47,373 nucleotides of DNA from Azoarcus sp. TTM-91. Lineage in GTDB: Bacteria > Pseudomonadota > Gammaproteobacteria > Burkholderiales > Rhodocyclaceae. The stretch spans positions 1 to 47,373 of the forward strand of contig NZ_WUEI01000030.1 of the NCBI RefSeq assembly GCF_012911025.1, written 5' to 3'. Every line of letters starts with the position of its first letter. The first letter of the stretch is position 1. Below are positions 23,515-32,313 of the stretch, piece after piece. Under the pieces are notes generated by a model that saw only the letters and a program-made list of their open reading frames with translations, ran no database searches and was not told the DNA's origin. The translations under genes were made by a program, and so were the position numbers.

Positions 23515-24512
23515 TGCATTCGGCCGCTTCCCGCCTGCCAGCCAGCCAGGGGCTGCTCATCCTGCCGCGTCTGCGAGTCCAGAACGCCAACGCCATCTCC
23601 AGTCCGCTCACCCACGGCTTTCCGGCCATGAGCGCCTTCCTCGGCCTGATGTGGGCGCTGGCCCGCCGGCTGGAACCGCAAGACCTGCCGCTGACGCTGG
23701 ACAGCGTTGGCGTGATCTGCCACGACTTCGACGAACAGACCACCGACGCTGGCTACACCCGCGCCTTCCGTCTCACCCGCAACCCGGTGGACAAGAGCGG
23801 CGCCACCGCCGCCATCGTCGAAGAAGGCCGCATTCACCTCGACATCACCCTGGTGTTTGGCGTCACCGGCGGCTGCGTGGATCTGGATGCCGGGGCACGT
23901 CAGACCATCGCTGCACAGGTGGCGGATACCCTTGCCGGCCTGCGCATCGCTGGCGGCAGCGTGCTCCCCGTCGGCCGCGCCAGCTGGAAACAGACGCCCG
24001 AACTGCTGCCGCTGGCCGACAACGCCGAGGAGGCGCGCAAGCAGTTCCGCCGACTACGCCGGCGTTTGCTGCCCGGCTTCGCGCTGGTGTGCCGCGACGA
24101 TCTGCTGCAGGCCCGGCTCCACACCCTGCAACAGGAGCAAGCCACGGCCACTCCACTCGACGCGCTGCTGGATCTCGCGAGTTTCCACTGGCGGCCGCAA
24201 GCGCCGGAGGCGGAAGCCCCCGCCACGCCAGGCGGAAAACAAGCCTGGGCACCAGTGGAACGACCCGGCTGGATCGTGCCGATTCCAGTGGGCTACGGCG
24301 CGCTCTCACCGCTGCAGGCCGCCGGCAGCGTCGCCAATGCACGCGACAGTCACACCCCTTTCCGCTTCGTCGAGAGCCTCTACTCAATCGGCGAGTGGCT
24401 GGGGCCGCATCGGCTGCAATCCCACGACCAACTGCTGTGGTACGGCGATAGCAACCCCGACAGTGGCCTCTACCGCTGCCGCAACGATTACGCCCTCTCC
24501 CTTCAAGCCTGA
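23514..24512 (+). CDS. csy2: Csy2 (Cas5f)
   Basis: A 332-residue RAMP protein that caps the crRNA 5' handle together with Csy1. Recognisable segments are [20 protein letters not shown] and [17 protein letters not shown] near the N-terminus, [15 protein letters not shown], and [13 protein letters not shown] with [18 protein letters not shown] near the end, all characteristic of I-F Cas5. The ATG overlaps the csy1 stop (TGATG) and is served by AGGAGGACACGCTG upstream. It is followed after 25 bases by csy3. Confidence 0.96.
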   Translation: MHSAASRLPASQGLLILPRLRVQNANAISSPLTHGFPAMSAFLGLMWALARRLEPQDLPLTLDSVGVICHDFDEQTTDAGYTRAFRLTRNPVDKSGATAAIVEEGRIHLDITLVFGVTGGCVDLDAGARQTIAAQVADTLAGLRIAGGSVLPVGRASWKQTPELLPLADNAEEARKQFRRLRRRLLPGFALVCRDDLLQARLHTLQQEQATATPLDALLDLASFHWRPQAPEAEAPATPGGKQAWAPVERPGWIVPIPVGYGALSPLQAAGSVANARDSHTPFRFVESLYSIGEWLGPHRLQSHDQLLWYGDSNPDSGLYRCRNDYALSLQA

Positions 24513-24537
24513 AGTCCCGATACGCAAGGAAACCGCC

Positions 24538-25569
24538 ATGACGCTCAAGACCGCCTCCGTCCTCGCCTTCGAACGCAAGCTCGACCCCTCCGACGCCATC
24601 TTCGCCGCTGGCACCTGGGCAGACCGCGACGACGACCGCCGCTGGGCAGCAATGCCGCCGCGCGAGAAATCCGTACGCGGCACCATCTCCAACCGCCTCA
24701 AGACCAAGGACCAGGACCCCGCCAAGCTCGACGCCGCCATCGAGAACCCCAACCTGCAGACGGTCGACGTCGCCGCGCTCCCCAGCGATGCCGACACCCT
24801 GCGGGTGAGCTTCACCCTGCGGGTGCTCGGCGGCACTGGCAAACCCTCCGCCTGCAACGACGCCGACTACCAGCGCAAGCTGCAGGAAACGGTGAGTGCT
24901 TACACCGCGGCCAACGGCTTTCTTGAACTCGCCCGCCGCTACGCTTTCAACCTCGCCAATGGCCGCTTCCTGTGGCGCAACCGCATCGGCGCGGAACAGG
25001 TGGAAGTGCACGTGACCCAACTGGTCGGCGGCGAAACCAAGGCAAGCTGGACCTTCGACGCCCTCTCGCTGCCGCTGCGCCACTTCGACACCCCGGCAGA
25101 AACGGCAAAGCCGCTGGGCGAACTCGCCGACGTCATCGCCGGCGGGCTGGCCGGCGAGCATCACGTGCTGCTCCGCGTCGTGGCCTTCGTGCGCATGGGC
25201 GCCGGGCAAGAAGTATTCCCCTCGCAGGAACTCATCCTGGACCGCGGCCGCGGCAGCAAGAGCAAGACGCTGTACGAGGTGGACGGCACCGCCGGCCTGC
25301 ACTCGCAGAAGGTGGGCAACGCCCTGCGCACCATAGACACCTGGTACACGACCGAAGGCGGAGACACCGCCGGCCTCGGTCCCATCGCCGTGGAGCCCTA
25401 CGGCTCCGTCACCACCGAAGGCAAGGCCTACCGCCAGCCCAAGGACAAGATGGACTTCTACTCCCTGCTGGACAATTGGGTGCTCAAGGACAAGGCGCCA
25501 GCGCTGGAGCAACAACACTTCGTCATCGCCACCCTGGTGCGCGGTGGCGTGTTCGGCGAGGCCGGCTGA
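24538..25569 (+). CDS. csy3: Csy3 (Cas7f), backbone subunit
   Basis: A 343-residue protein expected to form the six-copy helical backbone that covers the crRNA spacer. It opens [20 protein letters not shown] and contains [21 protein letters not shown] split over two typical blocks ([15 protein letters not shown] and QVEVHV), [17 protein letters not shown] and [20 protein letters not shown], which are signature regions of I-F Cas7. AAGGA lies upstream of the ATG. It ends two bases before the csy4 start, consistent with strong coupling. Confidence 0.97.
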   Translation: MTLKTASVLAFERKLDPSDAIFAAGTWADRDDDRRWAAMPPREKSVRGTISNRLKTKDQDPAKLDAAIENPNLQTVDVAALPSDADTLRVSFTLRVLGGTGKPSACNDADYQRKLQETVSAYTAANGFLELARRYAFNLANGRFLWRNRIGAEQVEVHVTQLVGGETKASWTFDALSLPLRHFDTPAETAKPLGELADVIAGGLAGEHHVLLRVVAFVRMGAGQEVFPSQELILDRGRGSKSKTLYEVDGTAGLHSQKVGNALRTIDTWYTTEGGDTAGLGPIAVEPYGSVTTEGKAYRQPKDKMDFYSLLDNWVLKDKAPALEQQHFVIATLVRGGVFGEAG

Positions 25570-25571
25570 CC

Positions 25572-26138
25572 ATGGACCGCTACCTGGAAATCCGCCTGCT
25601 GCCAGACCCGGAGTTCCCGCCAGCCACCCTGCTCAACGCCCTGTTCGCCAAGCTGCACCGCGGCCTGGTGGCACACGGCGCCGGCGACATCGGCGTCAGC
25701 TTTCCGGAAGCGGGTAACGGCAGGCATACACTCGGGCAACGCCTGCGCCTGCATGGCAGCGCTGCCGCCCTGGAGCAGCTCATGCAATTGAACTGGTTGC
25801 AGGGCATGCGGGACCACGTCGAGGTGGGCGAACATCGCGCCACGCCGAAGGACGCCGCCCACCGCGTAGTGCGCCGCATCCAGGCCAAGAGCAACCCGGA
25901 GCGCCTTCGGCGCCGCCTCCTCAAGCGCACCCCAGGCATGGATGCGCAGACCGCGGCACAGCGCATCCCCGACAGCGCCGCGGAGCAGCTGAACCTGCCC
26001 TTCATCGCCCTCGCCAGCAGCAGCAGCCGGCAACGCTTCCCGCTCTTCATCGAGCATGGGCCACTACAGAAAGAAGCCAGTCCCGGCCCCTTCAACGCCT
26101 ACGGGCTCAGCCCCACCTCCACAATCCCCTGGTTCTGA
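25572..26138 (+). CDS. cas6f: Csy4 (Cas6f), crRNA-processing endoribonuclease
   Basis: A 188-residue RAMP-fold endoribonuclease that binds the repeat hairpin and cuts at its 3' base to release crRNAs. The general-base His falls at H29 (AKLHRGLVAHG), the position of the catalytic His in P. aeruginosa Csy4. The arginine-rich helix that enters the hairpin groove is RVVRRIQAKSNPERLRRRLL, and the end has FPLFIEHGPLQ and FNAYGLSPTSTIPWF, as usual for the family. It is the last cas gene, followed by a terminator and the leader of the right array. Its substrate specificity matters for the repeat-like hairpin near mntA. Confidence 0.96.
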   Translation: MDRYLEIRLLPDPEFPPATLLNALFAKLHRGLVAHGAGDIGVSFPEAGNGRHTLGQRLRLHGSAAALEQLMQLNWLQGMRDHVEVGEHRATPKDAAHRVVRRIQAKSNPERLRRRLLKRTPGMDAQTAAQRIPDSAAEQLNLPFIALASSSSRQRFPLFIEHGPLQKEASPGPFNAYGLSPTSTIPWF

Positions 26139-26159
26139 CCCTTTTTTTTCGACGACCGC

Positions 26160-26203
26160 CCCCGTCCAATGAAATCAATCACTTGGACGGGGCGTTATTT
26201 TTT
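26160..26203 (+). terminator. Probable terminator of the csy operon
   Basis: A 10-bp stem (CCCCGTCCAA with TTGGACGGGG), a 13-base loop and a downstream T-rich tract (TTATTTTTT). A run of eight T at 26142-26149 precedes it. It separates csy4 from the right array leader and overlaps the start of that leader. Confidence 0.75.
26173..26185 (+). promoter_or_regulatory. Candidate IHF site near the right array leader
   Basis: AATCAATCACTTG matches the IHF consensus WATCAANNNNTTR at every defined base. It lies 83 bases before the first repeat, inside the terminator hairpin. IHF is needed for spacer insertion in several type I systems. No equal match was seen in the left leader, so the role is uncertain. 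Confidence 0.45.
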
Positions 26204-26268
26204 GGGTTTTGTTCGCAGGAGATGCGTTCTTTCTTTAAAAATCAGCGAACTCTGGACGTTTCTCTCTA
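26201..26268 (+). promoter_or_regulatory. CRISPR leader of the right array
   Basis: TTTGGGT (26201-26207), 25 bases, CTTTAAAAAT (26233-26242), 26 bases ending TCTA, then the first repeat. Blocks and spacings equal those of the left leader, while the sequence between them differs, which marks the blocks as the functional parts. Confidence 0.82.
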
Positions 26269-28998
26269 CTTCACTGCCGCACAGGCAGCTCAGAAATTGA
26301 GGCGCAGCAGCGCCTGCCGCTCCAGCGTCTTCACTGCCGCACAGGCAGCTCAGAAATTGTGGTCGCCGGCGAAGATGTGGGTGACGTTCTTCACTGCCGC
26401 ACAGGCAGCTCAGAAATAGCTGCCTGGGCGGAGAAGCCGACGCAAACCCTTCACTGCCGCACAGGCAGCTCAGAAAAACTCCCACCACTTCTCCCCTGCC
26501 TCTTCCAGCTTCACTGCCGCACAGGCAGCTCAGAAATTTACGCCTCCGCAAACATCGGTCGTTTTCAGCTTCACTGCCGCACAGGCAGCTCAGAAATGAC
26601 GATTCCGCGTTTTTCCGCTTCGTCTAAGCTTCACTGCCGCACAGGCAGCTCAGAAAAGCGGGAAACAGCAGATCTTGCGACTCCCAACCTTCACTGCCGC
26701 ACAGGCAGCTCAGAAATGTTTCGGGTGGCGCCGCCCCTCCGCCCTCGTCTTCACTGCCGCACAGGCAGCTCAGAAATGCGGGGATCTGGTCAAAATGGTC
26801 CACCGCCGACTTCACTGCCGCACAGGCAGCTCAGAAATTAGCCCCAGAAGCTGGCAACGGATAAAGCTGCTTCACTGCCGCACAGGCAGCTCAGAAATAT
26901 TGAGTTGTTCGGCAAGATTATTGTCCTTGCTTCACTGCCGCACAGGCAGCTCAGAAATGAGCCTGAGCCGCCGCGAGTTCGGAGCGCAGCTTCACTGCCG
27001 CACAGGCAGCTCAGAAATGAGTCGCCCAGGCGTTGCGGCAACTCTCCTCCTTCACTGCCGCACAGGCAGCTCAGAAAATGTAGCGCATGACGCCGCCGCG
27101 CTCGCTCTTCTTCACTGCCGCACAGGCAGCTCAGAAAGTTTGCAAGACTGGCCGGACTGCCGGCGACAACTTCACTGCCGCACAGGCAGCTCAGAAAAGC
27201 CCGTTAACGTGATTGTCACGAAAATAGGTCTTCACTGCCGCACAGGCAGCTCAGAAATGGTCAGAACCCGTGCAAGTCTCGCCACTACCCTTCACTGCCG
27301 CACAGGCAGCTCAGAAAACTCGGACAAGGTATTCCCGGCAACGGCGAACCTTCACTGCCGCACAGGCAGCTCAGAAATTCGGATCAACTTTAAGCGCAGC
27401 CAACAAACGCTTCACTGCCGCACAGGCAGCTCAGAAAGTGGCCGTCCGCCGAAAGCTGGTGGGCCGATGCTTCACTGCCGCACAGGCAGCTCAGAAAAAG
27501 CTTCGGCGAGCTGAGGCAGCACTTGCCCACTTCACTGCCGCACAGGCAGCTCAGAAATGCACCTTCTTGATGTATTTGTCCGGCTGGCCCTTCACTGCCG
27601 CACAGGCAGCTCAGAAATCAAAACGCCCCGTTGTCGCACCACCTGATGACTTCACTGCCGCACAGGCAGCTCAGAAATATGGTTAATCGTGATTGTCACG
27701 ATAAATACACTTCACTGCCGCACAGGCAGCTCAGAAATGGAACTGTTGGGCTGCGATACGCATGGCGATCTTCACTGCCGCACAGGCAGCTCAGAAAATC
27801 GCGTGCGGTGGGGTGGATCAAGTACAAGTCTTCACTGCCGCACAGGCAGCTCAGAAATGGAGCAAAGGCAGGCTCACGCAAGCGTGCTTCTTCACTGCCG
27901 CACAGGCAGCTCAGAAACAAATCAGGCTGCGGCGGCTGTGCAGCGGCTGCTTCACTGCCGCACAGGCAGCTCAGAAATAACTAATCTTTCATAAGCCCGC
28001 TTACGAGATCTTCACTGCCGCACAGGCAGCTCAGAAAAGTGCCTCTACGCGGCCGCGCAATCGGTCGGCCTTCACTGCCGCACAGGCAGCTCAGAAATAC
28101 TCAGACGGCAAAGCCGAAACGCTGACGCTCTTCACTGCCGCACAGGCAGCTCAGAAATTGATCTGCATAGGCTTTTTCTGGTGCCGTCACTTCACTGCCG
28201 CACAGGCAGCTCAGAAATGCGCGAAGCAGGCGTTCCGGAGATCGAAATACTTCACTGCCGCACAGGCAGCTCAGAAAGGTTGCCGATCCAGCCGATTAGG
28301 CCGATCAGGCTTCACTGCCGCACAGGCAGCTCAGAAATGAAAACCCAGCACTTCACGGTGACGGCGCGCCTTCACTGCCGCACAGGCAGCTCAGAAAATG
28401 TGCAACCGCACCCTGCAAGACGCCCGCCTCTTCACTGCCGCACAGGCAGCTCAGAAAATGCGCAAACGGGATAACGAAGCAAAGCTTGCCTTCACTGCCG
28501 CACAGGCAGCTCAGAAAGCTACCGGACTGGCACAACACCAGCTGATATTCTTCACTGCCGCACAGGCAGCTCAGAAAAGGCCGCCGAAGCGCTCGGCGTC
28601 ACCCCCACCACTTCACTGCCGCACAGGCAGCTCAGAAAAGCAACAACCCGTCCACCGGCTGGGTAGCGCCCTTCACTGCCGCACAGGCAGCTCAGAAACT
28701 CCACGCCGGGCACCGCCGACAGCAGCGTCTCTTCACTGCCGCACAGGCAGCTCAGAAAATCCGGCCCTGAGAGCGCGGGGTCATTGCCCGCTTCACTGCC
28801 GCACAGGCAGCTCAGAAATACGAGTTCCCGACGCGCGGACGCAATCTGATCTTCACTGCCGCACAGGCAGCTCAGAAAACCCTTGCCTTCAGTCGCCGAG
28901 GTGGATTCAACTTCACTGCCGCACAGGCAGCTCAGAGAGAGCCGGCCGGCAGCGACAAGCTGCCCGAGCCCTTCACTGCCGCGTGGGCAGCCTAGAAG
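26269..28998 (+). CRISPR. Type I-F CRISPR array, 46 repeats / 45 spacers, plus-strand orientation
   Basis: A 28-bp repeat beginning CTTCACTGCCGCACA and ending GGCAGCTCAGAAA recurs every 60 bp, with 61-bp units ending at 26810 and 28611; spacers are 32-33 bp. The stem-loop is CTGCC-GCACA-GGCAG. The leader is on the left, next to csy4, so transcription runs rightward, away from the cas genes. Leader-proximal repeats are uniform. The last two copies (28911 and 28971) decay, the former ending AGAGA and the latter carrying GCGTGGGCAGCCTAGAAG. Two spacers (27198-27229, 27678-27709) share a 14-base core. Confidence 0.98.
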
Positions 28999-29027
28999 CA
29001 GCCTTTCCCGAACTCGGTGCCGGCGGC

Positions 29028-29055
29028 ATTCACTACCGAACAGCCACTTGGAAAA
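29028..29055 (+). repeat. Strongly degenerate CRISPR repeat beyond the right array
   Basis: ATTCACTACCGAACAG and the following CCACTTGGAAAA match the repeat at 19 of 28 positions and start 57 bases after the last recognisable repeat. It looks like an older terminal repeat, decayed further than its neighbour. Confidence 0.5.
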
Positions 29056-29119
29056 CCGCGGTTTAAACAGCAACCGGGCAAACGCCTGCCATTACCCGGG
29101 CCTCGAAAACCGGAAGACA

Positions 29120-29181
29120 CGGCGCCGCCCGCATGGCGGCTGGCAGCGGGCCAGCGCGCCGCCGTGCTGCGGGCGGCGCCG
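29120..29181 (-). terminator. Large inverted repeat downstream of the cytochrome gene
   Basis: Perfect 13-bp arms (CGGCGCCGCCCGC at 29120-29132, its complement at 29169-29181) with additional pairing inside (GGCGGC/GCCGCC). It lies 15 bases beyond the cytochrome c stop on the minus strand. There is no long T-run, so it is a probable rather than classical terminator; it may also insulate the gene from the CRISPR array. Confidence 0.55.
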
Positions 29182-29196
29182 GCGAAGGCCACGGGC

Positions 29197-29904
29197 TTAC
29201 TTCAACCCGGCCAGATAATCAGCCATGGTGTCGATGTTCTGCGCGCCCAGGCGGGTGACCGCCGCCGTCATCGGCGCGTAGATGCGCTCGCCGGACTGGG
29301 TGAGGTAACGGCGCAGACTGCGGCGGATGTACTCCGGCTGCTGGCCGGCGAGGCGGGGGAAGGTTTCGGCGCCGCGCGCATCCGGCTGGTGGCAGGTGGC
29401 GCACAGTTGGGCGAACAGCTCCGCGCCCCTGGCGGTTCCCGGCGGGCCGGACGGCAGCGGGCGAGCGGCGGCGTAGTAGCTGGCGATGGCGGCCTTGTCG
29501 CGCTCGCTCAGCACCTTCATCAGGCCCTGCATGAATTCATCTTTGCGCCGGCCGCTGAGGAAGGCCTCGATTTGGCCCAGCAGGTAGGCCGGGTTCTGCG
29601 CCGCCAGGTTGGGCACTTCCGGGTAGCGGCTGATGCCGCCGTCGCCATGGCAGTTGGCGCAGAAGAAGGCGGCCTTGCCGCCCTCCTCCGCCAGCACCCT
29701 GGCCTGCGCGGGATCGCCCGCCGCGCGAGCGAGGATGGCGCTGGCCTTGTCGGACAAGGCCGGCAGTGCCGTCGAGGGCGCGGCGGCCGGGTTCTGGGGG
29801 GCCGGCGCGGCGGCCTGGGCGGGAACGGCGAGGGCTGCGAGCAGGAGTGCAGCGGCGAGCGGCAGTGCAGCGGCCGCGCGAATCCGGGCGGCAATGGGGA
29901 GCAT
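29197..29904 (-). CDS. Diheme cytochrome c (cytochrome c4-like)
   Basis: A periplasmic electron carrier of 235 residues with a signal peptide (LPLAAALLLAALAVPAQA) and two c-type heme sites, CANCH (82-86) and CATCH (168-172). Each is in a class I cytochrome half domain with downstream candidate Met ligands (MQGLM; PMTAAV). The PNLAAQNPAYLLGQIEAFLS and FPRLAGQQPEYIRRSLRRYL blocks are typical of c4-type diheme proteins that feed terminal oxidases. The ATG at 29904 is preferred (GGAG nine bases upstream) over one eight codons earlier. The gene is single and reads toward the right CRISPR array. Confidence 0.9.
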   Translation of the reverse strand: MLPIAARIRAAAALPLAAALLLAALAVPAQAAAPAPQNPAAAPSTALPALSDKASAILARAAGDPAQARVLAEEGGKAAFFCANCHGDGGISRYPEVPNLAAQNPAYLLGQIEAFLSGRRKDEFMQGLMKVLSERDKAAIASYYAAARPLPSGPPGTARGAELFAQLCATCHQPDARGAETFPRLAGQQPEYIRRSLRRYLTQSGERIYAPMTAAVTRLGAQNIDTMADYLAGLK

Positions 29905-30002
29905 GAGGCTTAACTCCGGGCCACACATGCGACCCTGTTCATGACGACGTTGTTATCCGCTGCAAGGCTAGCACCGCTGATTCGCCCTCAGCGTGACCGG
30001 CG

Positions 30003-30371
30003 TCACGCCGCGCGGTCGATCATCACATAGCGCTTCTTCACCGTCTCCAGCACTTCGAATACGCCGGTGAAGCCGGCCGGTATCACGCAGGCCTCGCCCG
30101 GCCCGAACTCCCGCGCCACGCCCTGCTCGTCGGTGATGCGGAGGCGGCCTTCCAGCACCTGGAAGAATTCATGGCGGCCGGGGTGGAAGCGGATGCGCCA
30201 GGCACCCGGCTCGCAGGCCCAGTCGCCGATGGAGAGGGCGCCCGCGTCGGCGGCGTAGCGCTCGGCGGTGAGCCGGCGCGGTGGCGTGCCGATGGCGCGC
30301 TCCGGCGCGGGGCGGTCTTCGACCGCGGCGGGGGCGGCGTCGGCGAAGGCGATCAAGGCGGGATGGGGCAT
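30003..30371 (-). CDS. Cupin-domain protein (DUF861-like)
   Basis: A 122-residue single-domain beta-barrel protein. The stretch GDWACEPGAWRIRFHPGRHE, then FFQVLEGRLRITDEQG and FGPGEACVIPAGFTGVFEVLE, is the pattern of the Cupin_3 (DUF861) group related to ureidoglycine aminohydrolase. The metal-site set is incomplete compared with dioxygenase cupins. The ATG at 30371 has GGAG nine bases upstream and is preferred over one at 30395. Function unknown; neighbours give no hint. Confidence 0.82.
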   Translation of the reverse strand: MPHPALIAFADAAPAAVEDRPAPERAIGTPPRRLTAERYAADAGALSIGDWACEPGAWRIRFHPGRHEFFQVLEGRLRITDEQGVAREFGPGEACVIPAGFTGVFEVLETVKKRYVMIDRAA

Positions 30372-30525
30372 GGCGTTAACTCCGGCGGGATTCAATGAAA
30401 GCAGCAGGCGAAGCGCCGCCTGCGGCGCGTTCGGCGCGACAGCAACCAGACGCGCTTATTCAGTCTGCAAGCAAGTGCATCGCACGGCACCGGCTGCTGG
30501 CGCGCAGCGTCGTCCGGGAAGCGGC

Positions 30526-31533
30526 TCAGACGAACACCGGCTCCGCCTCCAGCGCGACGCCGAACAGGCGCTGCACGTCGGCCTGGATGGCGGCGGCCAG
30601 CCGGCGTACGTCGGCGCCGGTGGCGCCGCCGCGGTTGACCAGCACCAGCGCCTGGCGCTCGAAGCAGCCGACCGGGCCGAGGTCGCGCCCCTTCCAGCCA
30701 GCCTGTTCGATCAGCCAGCCGGCGGCGAGTTTGTGGCTGCCGTCCGGCTGCGGATAGTGCGGCAGCGCCGGGTGGCTCTCGGCGAGGCCGCGCCAGGCGG
30801 CCTCATCCACCACCGGGTTCTTGAAGAAGCTGCCGGCGTTGCCGATCTGCGCCGGGTCGGGCAACTTGCGCTGGCGGATGGCGACCACCGCGTCCGACAC
30901 CTGCAGCGGCGTTGGCTGCGTCAGCCCCCGTGCCTGCAACTCGGCGGCGACGTCGGCGTAGCGCGCCAGCGGCTGCCAGTGGCGCGGCAGGCGGAAGCGC
31001 ACGCGGGTGACCAGCCAGCGGCCCGGCTGGTGCTTGAACACGCTGTCGCGGTAACCGAAGCGGCAGTCGGCGCGCTCGAAGCGGCGCGGCGGGCCGCCGT
31101 GCAGGTCCAGCGCGTCCAGCGAATCGAAACGCTCCGCCATCTCCAGCCCGTAGGCGCCGATGTTCTGGATGGGCGCGGCGCCGACGGTGCCGGGAATCAG
31201 CGACAGGTTCTCCAGTCCGCCCCAGCCCTGCTCCAGCGTCCAGCGCACGAAGCCGTGCCAGTTTTCGCCGGCGCCGGCTTCGACGATGCGGGCATCGCCC
31301 TCCTCTGCGATCAGCCGGCGGCCACGCACCGCGAGCTTGAGCACCACACCGGGGAAGTCGCCATCCAGCACCAGGTTGCTGCCACCGCCCAGCACCAGCC
31401 GCGGCAGACCGCGCAGTTCCGGGGCGGCGAGTTCGGCGGGCAGGCGGTCAGCCTCGTCCACCTCCAGCAGGAAGGCGGCGCGGCCGGGCAGGCCGAAGGT
31501 ATTGAGCGGCTGCAGGTCGGCGTTGCGGATCAC
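30526..31533 (-). CDS. murB: UDP-N-acetylenolpyruvoylglucosamine reductase
   Basis: Cytoplasmic FAD enzyme of peptidoglycan synthesis that reduces the enolpyruvyl group to lactyl, giving UDP-MurNAc. The opening [16 protein letters not shown], the FAD-binding [30 protein letters not shown] and QNIGAYG, the YRDSVFK block and [12 protein letters not shown] are diagnostic for the type I (E. coli-like) enzyme, and the proton-donor Ser lies in GSFFKNP. The GTG at 31533 overlaps the upstream stop (GTGA) and gives about 335 residues, close to the usual length; an upstream ATG at 31569 would intrude into the previous gene. Confidence 0.95.
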   Translation of the reverse strand: MIRNADLQPLNTFGLPGRAAFLLEVDEADRLPAELAAPELRGLPRLVLGGGSNLVLDGDFPGVVLKLAVRGRRLIAEEGDARIVEAGAGENWHGFVRWTLEQGWGGLENLSLIPGTVGAAPIQNIGAYGLEMAERFDSLDALDLHGGPPRRFERADCRFGYRDSVFKHQPGRWLVTRVRFRLPRHWQPLARYADVAAELQARGLTQPTPLQVSDAVVAIRQRKLPDPAQIGNAGSFFKNPVVDEAAWRGLAESHPALPHYPQPDGSHKLAAGWLIEQAGWKGRDLGPVGCFERQALVLVNRGGATGADVRRLAAAIQADVQRLFGVALEAEPVFV

Positions 31534-31988
31534 GAGGCCAGCCCGTCCGGCGGCGCGATGGGGAAGCAACGGTCGTAACAGTAGTTGAAGGCGAAGGCGT
31601 AGAGCACGTAGGCGCTGGCGAGGCCGAGGTCGGCCAGCAGCGCTTCCAGCCAGCCCATGCCGGTCCAGTGCATGATCACCGGCAGGCTCATCATCAGCAG
31701 GCCGCCTTCGAAGCCGACGGCGTGGCCGCAGCGCAGCGCGAACGGCCGGCGGTCGGCAGTACGGCCGGTGAGGCGGCCCTCCACCCAGTCGAAGCAGGTG
31801 TTATAGGCGGCATTCCACAGCGCCGCGATCAGCGCGATGGCGGCCAGCAGGCCGAGGGATTCCACCAGCGGCACGCCGCTGGCCCAGGTGAAGGGCGGGG
31901 TGATCAGCAGCAGGCCGCCGATCTCGAAAAGGGCGACCTGGCGGGCGCGGTCGGCCAGGGAACGGAGCTTGGGCTGCGGCGAAGACAC
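31530..31988 (-). CDS. PACE-family (AceI-like) membrane transport protein
   Basis: A small four-helix inner-membrane protein of about 150 residues made of two repeated bacterial transmembrane pair units. [51 protein letters not shown] and [15 protein letters not shown] carry the conserved Glu, Asn-x-x-[FY]-D and His residues of the proteobacterial antimicrobial compound efflux family, whose founder AceI exports chlorhexidine. The start is uncertain: GTG at 31988 begins the conserved part, while TTG at 32063 would add 25 residues. It is translationally coupled to murB through GTGA. Confidence 0.85.
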   Translation of the reverse strand: MSSPQPKLRSLADRARQVALFEIGGLLLITPPFTWASGVPLVESLGLLAAIALIAALWNAAYNTCFDWVEGRLTGRTADRRPFALRCGHAVGFEGGLLMMSLPVIMHWTGMGWLEALLADLGLASAYVLYAFAFNYCYDRCFPIAPPDGLAS

Positions 31989-32313
31989 GGGAACAACCAA
32001 GGAAGCGGGGCAACAAAGAGAGCGGAAGATAGAGCGGCTTCGCCGGGAAGGCAAATTGTGCAACGCAACAAGAAATTCCCGGAAAGCCGCCTCCTTGGGT
32101 TACAATATTTGCACAAATATTGTTGAGAGCCGCTGGCCTTTCCCTCTTGTCCCCGCAACGGCGGCGACCCTGGCGCCAGCGGTATCCGTGCCGCGGCCGC
32201 CCCTTCCTCCGGCCGCGGCAGTGCTGCCGGCCTCCTCCGCATCGCCAGTGCCGGCAGTCCAGTTGCGGCGACGCGCCTTCACCGGCGACGGCGCCGGAAG
32301 GAGCGAACCGCCC
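31989..32313. other. Divergent promoter region with a 22-bp palindrome
   Basis: This stretch separates the PACE-murB pair (minus) from an MFS gene (plus) and shows no supported gene, apart from a possible 25-codon N-terminal extension of the PACE gene up to 32063. Its main feature is the AT-rich inverted repeat at 32102-32123, conspicuous in otherwise GC-rich DNA. Confidence 0.7.
32102..32123. promoter_or_regulatory. Palindromic operator ACAATATTTG-N2-CAAATATTGT
   Basis: Perfect 10-bp arms with two central bases, A/T-rich. TACAAT at 32101-32106 could act as a -10 for the plus-strand MFS gene and TATTGT as one for the minus strand, so a repressor bound here would block both directions. No candidate regulator gene is adjacent. 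Confidence 0.6.

Noticed and set aside
15113..28998. Self-targeting spacers matching genes in the window
   Set aside because: None noticed on reading, but no systematic alignment was possible; a search of all 71 spacers against the genome is needed to exclude them.
26269..29073. Long reading frames across the right array (repeated FTAAQAAQK, LHCRTGSSE and similar)
   Set aside because: Same cause: translation of CRISPR repeats with random spacers.
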